A DNA stretch of 8,163 bases from an uncultured Clostridia bacterium (GTDB taxonomy: Bacteria > Bacillota > Clostridia > Christensenellales > UBA1242), in contig CAJFOL010000042.1 in the NCBI GenBank assembly GCA_904397185.1, positions 1 to 8,163 on the forward strand. Reading direction: 5' to 3'. The position numbers and the translations under genes are program-made. Shown here in pieces: positions 5,644 through 8,163 of the stretch (positions are counted from its first letter, which is position 1; every line of letters starts with the position of its first letter). The notes beneath the pieces were generated by a model. The model made no database searches. It saw nothing but the letters and a program-made list of their open reading frames with translations, and was not told the DNA's origin.

Positions 5644-5793
5644 CTAATATCCACAAGCCCAAAGTACTCCAAGGACAATTTCAACAATCACCAAAAAGGC
5701 AAAAAGTATCTTAAAAATTTTGACTTTGCTAATCTTCACTTTCACAGTGGTAGCCTCATACCGCTTGCCATAACTTATTATTCTCTTTAACAT
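5644..5793 (-). CDS. Hypothetical 49-residue single-span membrane protein
   Basis: This reading frame runs from ATG 5793 to TAG 5644-5646 and gives 49 residues. The first 25 are basic with few hydrophobics (M-L-K-R-I-I-S-Y-G-K-R-Y-E-A). They are followed by one hydrophobic helix (I-F-K-I-L-F-A-F-L-V-I-V-E-I-V-L-G-V-L-W-A) and the end C-G-Y. An in-frame TAA two codons upstream fixes the start. No Shine-Dalgarno is visible, so it may be leaderless, poorly translated or not a gene. It lies between scpB and the spoIVFB-like gene in the same direction, 81 bp before the latter. The composition is more protein-like than the surrounding AT-rich spacer. I do not recognise the family. A link to the protease is only suggested by position. 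Confidence 0.5.
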   Translation of the reverse strand: MLKRIISYGKRYEATTVKVKISKVKIFKILFAFLVIVEIVLGVLWACGY

Positions 5794-5847
5794 AATTTAT
5801 TCTATGCTTGTCTATCTTTATTATTCTTCAATATTTACTATTATATT

Positions 5848-5899
5848 TTGCATACTAGAATATATAGTATTATGTATGCAAGACATAATACTATATATT
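5848..5899. repeat. 17-bp perfect palindrome with an overlapping alternative hairpin
   Basis: Arms 5859-5875 and 5883-5899 are perfect reverse complements over 17 bp with a 7-nt loop. A second pairing, TTGCATAC 5848-5855 with GTATGCAA 5874-5881, shares two bases with the first and uses its loop, so the two folds exclude each other. There is no T tract directly after either on the minus strand. The element sits between the scpB terminator and the 49-codon ORF. It could be a structured leader, an operator or a relic of a mobile palindrome. The rest of the 5563-6083 gap, apart from this element, the 49-codon ORF, the terminator at 5919-5950 and a weak 6-bp hairpin at 5596-5612, shows nothing I can assign. 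Confidence 0.55.
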
Positions 5900-5918
5900 G
5901 TAAAATTTGATAGATACA

Positions 5919-5950
5919 AAATAAAAGCACAAATTTAAAAACTTGTGCCT
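5919..5950 (-). terminator. Intrinsic terminator of the scpA-scpB unit
   Basis: On the minus strand GCACAA (5948-5943) pairs with TTGTGC (5932-5927) across a 10-nt loop, and the stem is followed by TTTTATTTTG (5926-5917). AAAGG before the stem can pair partly with the T run. It lies about 135 bp after the scpB stop and would separate scpAB transcription from the protease gene. Confidence 0.7.
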
Positions 5951-6083
5951 TTCCGTTTTTATCATCGTCCTCATATAGCCAAACTATTATAATCATCACA
6001 CTCTTGCTTTTAAATATTATTAATATATTTTGCAAATTTTGTGGGCTATTTAATTTTTAAGTTTTGTTTATATTTATTTATAC

Positions 6084-7046
6084 TTATGAGTTTTTAAGTT
6101 TATTTACGTCTACACTGCCGATTATAATATCATCGTCCAAATCACTATCAGCAAGGAGTGCAAGTTTTGATAAATCTATATCATTAAGTTCCTCTGAAGA
6201 TGAGGAGGTCTCTTTATTATTTTCAGTGCTGTCTTTATTATTTTCTAGACTACCCTCTTCCACTTCAACTTCAATTGTTTTGACTTCTATCTGCTCTTCT
6301 TTTTTGTTTGCTTTTTTGCTTTTTGAGGTCTTATTTATTTTTTCTTCTAAGTCCGCCTTGTCACTTTCTGAAGACTTATCTTCGTTGCCATCCGCCTCTA
6401 TCCTTTGGAAGTTTTCGCCTTTAAGATAATCAGGCAGTTCTTCGTTAAACTCAAGGTCATCAACATTTCTAAACAATGTGTCTTGGCTGTTTTCTTCCTC
6501 TTCGGTTCGTATTGTCTTAATTCGTTCAAGCAGTTCATCATAGTCTGGCAAATCAGAAACGTTTTTTATATCGAATCGTTTGAGAAAATTCTCAGTTGTT
6601 CCAAATAGTAGCGGTTTGCCTACTGCATCTTTTCTTCCGACAACTTCAATCATATTTTGGTCAATTAGAATTTGTACTGCATAGTCGGAGTTGACTCCTC
6701 TTATGTCTTCTATCTCTAATTTTGTGATAGGCTGTTTGTATGCAATTATTGCAAGTGTCTCAAGTGCCGCACGTGTCAATGATTTTTCACGTATAGGATT
6801 TAATACGTCTGATATGTATGAGGCATAATTTGGGTTGGTCGCAAGTTGGACCTTATCCTTATACTCAATCAAATGAATACCCTTATCGCCTGACAACTCT
6901 TTTTTCAAATCGTCGAGTGCCTTATCTAAATCTTTTTTACTTATATCCAATTTTTCTGCAATAAAGGACTTCTCTATTCCGTCTCCTGCTACAAAAAGGA
7001 TGGAATAAATTATCTCTTTTAAGTTTTTATCGTCTAATATGTTCAT
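6084..7046 (-). CDS. scpB: Segregation and condensation protein ScpB with long acidic C-terminal extension
   Basis: A 320-residue protein; ScpB is usually about 190. Residues 1-175 carry the two winged-helix domains: L-F-V-A-G-D-G-I near the start, L-T-R-A-A-L-E-T-L-A-I-I-A-Y-K-Q-P-I-T-K (90-109), I-R-G-V-N-S-D-Y-A (115-123), and G-K-P-L-L-F-G-T-T-E-N-F-L-K-R-F (143-158). ScpB dimerises and binds ScpA in the SMC-ScpAB condensin complex on the nucleoid. Residues about 181-320 are not part of the family fold. They are highly charged, rich in E, D, K, N and S, probably disordered, and end in a less charged segment L-S-K-L-A-L-L-A-D with I-I-I-G (292-309). The start is ATG 7046, with GAGG 7 nt upstream. 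It overlaps the scpA stop by 4 bp (ATGA), which indicates translational coupling. Confidence 0.95.
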   Translation of the reverse strand: MNILDDKNLKEIIYSILFVAGDGIEKSFIAEKLDISKKDLDKALDDLKKELSGDKGIHLIEYKDKVQLATNPNYASYISDVLNPIREKSLTRAALETLAIIAYKQPITKLEIEDIRGVNSDYAVQILIDQNMIEVVGRKDAVGKPLLFGTTENFLKRFDIKNVSDLPDYDELLERIKTIRTEEEENSQDTLFRNVDDLEFNEELPDYLKGENFQRIEADGNEDKSSESDKADLEEKINKTSKSKKANKKEEQIEVKTIEVEVEEGSLENNKDSTENNKETSSSSEELNDIDLSKLALLADSDLDDDIIIGSVDVNKLKNS

Positions 7047-7861
7047 ACTTGTGCCTCATTTGATATTATATTGATTTGCTGAAATATTCCCATCTGTTCT
7101 ACTCGTACACTTTGAAGTTTTAAAAGTTCAAGAAGTGCCAAAAAGACGTTTATCATTTCACTCTTGGTCATATCATCGGTAAAGAGTTCTTCAAAAGGGA
7201 ATCTCCTGTGTTCTCGTGAATAGGCTCTTATGGATACTATCTTTTCCGCCACAGTGAAACGGTCTTTAACAATCTTCTTCGGTTCTTCCTTTTCTTTGCC
7301 TCTTGCCTGTTGTCTTGCAAGCAAGTTTGCAAAAGCATCAAGAAGTTTGTCTAGCACCATATCCTTTATTATAATCTTCACTTTTTCAGTCTCTTTTCCT
7401 GGAGCCCTATAAAGTTTGTTTATGTCTTCAATTTCCTTGAGCCTTTTCCCTTCCTTTTTGAAAAGTTCATATTCACGTAATCTTTGAAGTAGTAGCGCCT
7501 CGCTGTCCTCTTCGTCAGGAGTCTCTTCGGTCTCAACAGGCAATAGATGCTTGCTTTTTATCTCAATAAGTGTCGCCGCAACTGTTATAAACTCGCTCGC
7601 TCTATCCATATCAATGCTGTCAAGGTCTTGCATATACTCTAAGTACTGCTCAGTTATGTCGGCAAGTTTTATTGTCATAATGTCAAGTTTTGCATCCTTT
7701 ATAAGGTGCAGAAGCAGGTCAAGTGGTCCCTCAAAATTGTCGAGTTTGAAACGGTATTTATCATCAACAAAAGATAGTTGTTCACTATCAACAACTTTGT
7801 CACTTTCTATTAAGGCTTCTTTTGTTGAGCCATCTACCTTTTCGTCAAACTCTTCAGCCAC
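7043..7861 (-). CDS. scpA: Segregation and condensation protein ScpA with N-terminal acidic extension
   Basis: A 272-residue kleisin subunit of the SMC condensin; the B. subtilis protein is about 250. The conserved part starts near residue 36 with Y-R-F-K-L-D-N-F-E-G-P-L-D-L-L-L-H-L-I (36-54), the N-terminal helical domain that contacts SMC. It continues with I-T-E-Q-Y-L-E-Y (69-76) and A-S-E-F-I-T-V-A-A-T-L-I-E-I-K-S-K-H-L-L-P (87-107). It ends with the winged helix F-L-A-L-L-E-L-L-K-L-Q-S-V-R-V-E-Q (241-257), which contacts the SMC head. The first 35 residues are an acidic extension outside the family core. The start is a GTG at 7861, with AGGAG 5 nt upstream; no ATG lies between it and the conserved core. 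It overlaps scpB by 4 bp. A promoter is visible about 120 bp upstream. Confidence 0.96.
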   Translation of the reverse strand: MAEEFDEKVDGSTKEALIESDKVVDSEQLSFVDDKYRFKLDNFEGPLDLLLHLIKDAKLDIMTIKLADITEQYLEYMQDLDSIDMDRASEFITVAATLIEIKSKHLLPVETEETPDEEDSEALLLQRLREYELFKKEGKRLKEIEDINKLYRAPGKETEKVKIIIKDMVLDKLLDAFANLLARQQARGKEKEEPKKIVKDRFTVAEKIVSIRAYSREHRRFPFEELFTDDMTKSEMINVFLALLELLKLQSVRVEQMGIFQQINIISNEAQV

Positions 7862-7866
7862 TCTAA

Positions 7867-7871
7867 CTCCT
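7867..7871 (-). promoter_or_regulatory. Ribosome binding site supporting the GTG start of scpA
   Basis: AGGAG on the minus strand with a 5-nt spacer (TTAGA) to the GTG at 7861. It justifies including the acidic N-terminal extension. Confidence 0.8.
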
Positions 7872-7983
7872 AAGTAATTTAAAGATAAAAGTTTTGTTTA
7901 TAAAACTATTTTTGGTCGTTTTATTTTTAAACTTAATTTTGAGTGTAAATAATTTTGCATTATAAAAACAATTATCCATATAT

Positions 7984-8012
7984 ATTATAATAAAACTAGC
8001 AACAAAAATCAA
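7984..8012 (-). promoter_or_regulatory. Sigma-A-type promoter of the scpA-scpB unit
   Basis: On the minus strand TTGATT (8012-8007), a 17-nt spacer and a perfect TATAAT (7989-7984). The predicted leader before the scpA GTG is about 115 nt. It is AT-rich and holds only a weak 6-bp hairpin (7890-7895 with 7902-7907); I see no riboswitch or leader peptide in it. The 302-bp region 7862-8163 holds no gene, only the leader, this promoter and the terminator at 8056-8081. Confidence 0.75.
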
Positions 8013-8055
8013 GCAATATGTTTTAAATACAAATCAAAATTCTTGTGCTAACTAA

Positions 8056-8081
8056 AAAAGTGACTTTTTACGGTCACTTTT
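8056..8081 (-). terminator. Intrinsic terminator of a gene to the right of the window
   Basis: A 9-bp perfect stem pairs 8056-8064 (AAAAGTGAC) with 8073-8081 (GTCACTTTT) across an 8-nt loop. On the minus strand the stem is followed by further T residues, giving a six-T run; on the plus strand the run is four. It would end a minus-strand gene lying beyond the right edge and insulate the scpAB promoter. Confidence 0.8.
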
Positions 8082-8163
8082 ATTAAAAATTTTGGTAAAA
8101 TTTAGCATAGTTTATGCTTTATGTCTATTTTAAGATTTATATTGTTTAGGCGATTTTTCGCCA

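Noticed and set aside
5841..6035. 64-codon minus-strand open frame with hydrophobic content
   Set aside because: It runs through the scpB terminator and the 17-bp palindrome, has no ribosome site, and its hydrophobic look is explained by AT-rich DNA.
6064..6429. 121-codon plus-strand open frame
   Set aside because: It is antisense to the acidic tail of scpB; its serine and leucine richness is what the reverse complement of E/D/K-rich codons produces.
7645..7660. TGTCGGCAA match inside scpA to the arm of the 515-613 element
   Set aside because: The match is short, lies within conserved codons of scpA and lacks any accompanying inverted repeat, so it is a chance match.

Overview
The window is AT-rich (about one-third GC by eye). 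It encodes a SpoIVFB-type sporulation protease, ScpA and ScpB, MnmA, and short genes with AGGAGG-like ribosome sites. This points to a low-GC Gram-positive bacterium, most likely an endospore-forming or ex-endospore-forming member of the Clostridia. No rRNA, tRNA, CRISPR array or transposase gene is visible, so the lineage call rests on gene content only.

Layout, left to right. A plus-strand DMT/EamA transporter tail (1-161) converges on a minus-strand DUF378 membrane protein (233-460) across a two-way terminator. A 99-bp palindromic element that folds as an outer stem with three inner hairpins (515-613) separates DUF378 from mnmA. Transcribed leftward, a zinc-ribbon/TM2 protein (1737-2444) and mnmA (626-1720) form a pair. 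Their promoter sits so close to the first ATG that the message should be leaderless. Next comes a minus-strand membrane protein with HAMP, a degenerate class III cyclase domain and a TPR (2503-3894). Divergent from it is a plus-strand 147-residue all-helical protein (4152-4595). The 257-bp region between those two holds two palindromes and an imperfect 45-bp direct repeat.

The right half is a leftward cluster: scpA (7043-7861) and scpB (6084-7046) overlap by 4 bp, with a good promoter about 120 bp upstream and a terminator after scpB. A 17-bp perfect palindrome, a 49-codon membrane ORF (5644-5793) and the SpoIVFB-like protease (4699-5562) follow.

Functionally, ScpA and ScpB are the non-SMC subunits of bacterial condensin. 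MnmA makes the 2-thiouridine at the tRNA wobble position. The M50B protease would act on a membrane-bound substrate, classically pro-sigma-K. No gene cassette here looks like a defence system or a biosynthetic operon. The unusual material is the structured intergenic DNA, the degenerate cyclase receptor, the undescribed small ORF and the acidic tails on ScpA and ScpB.
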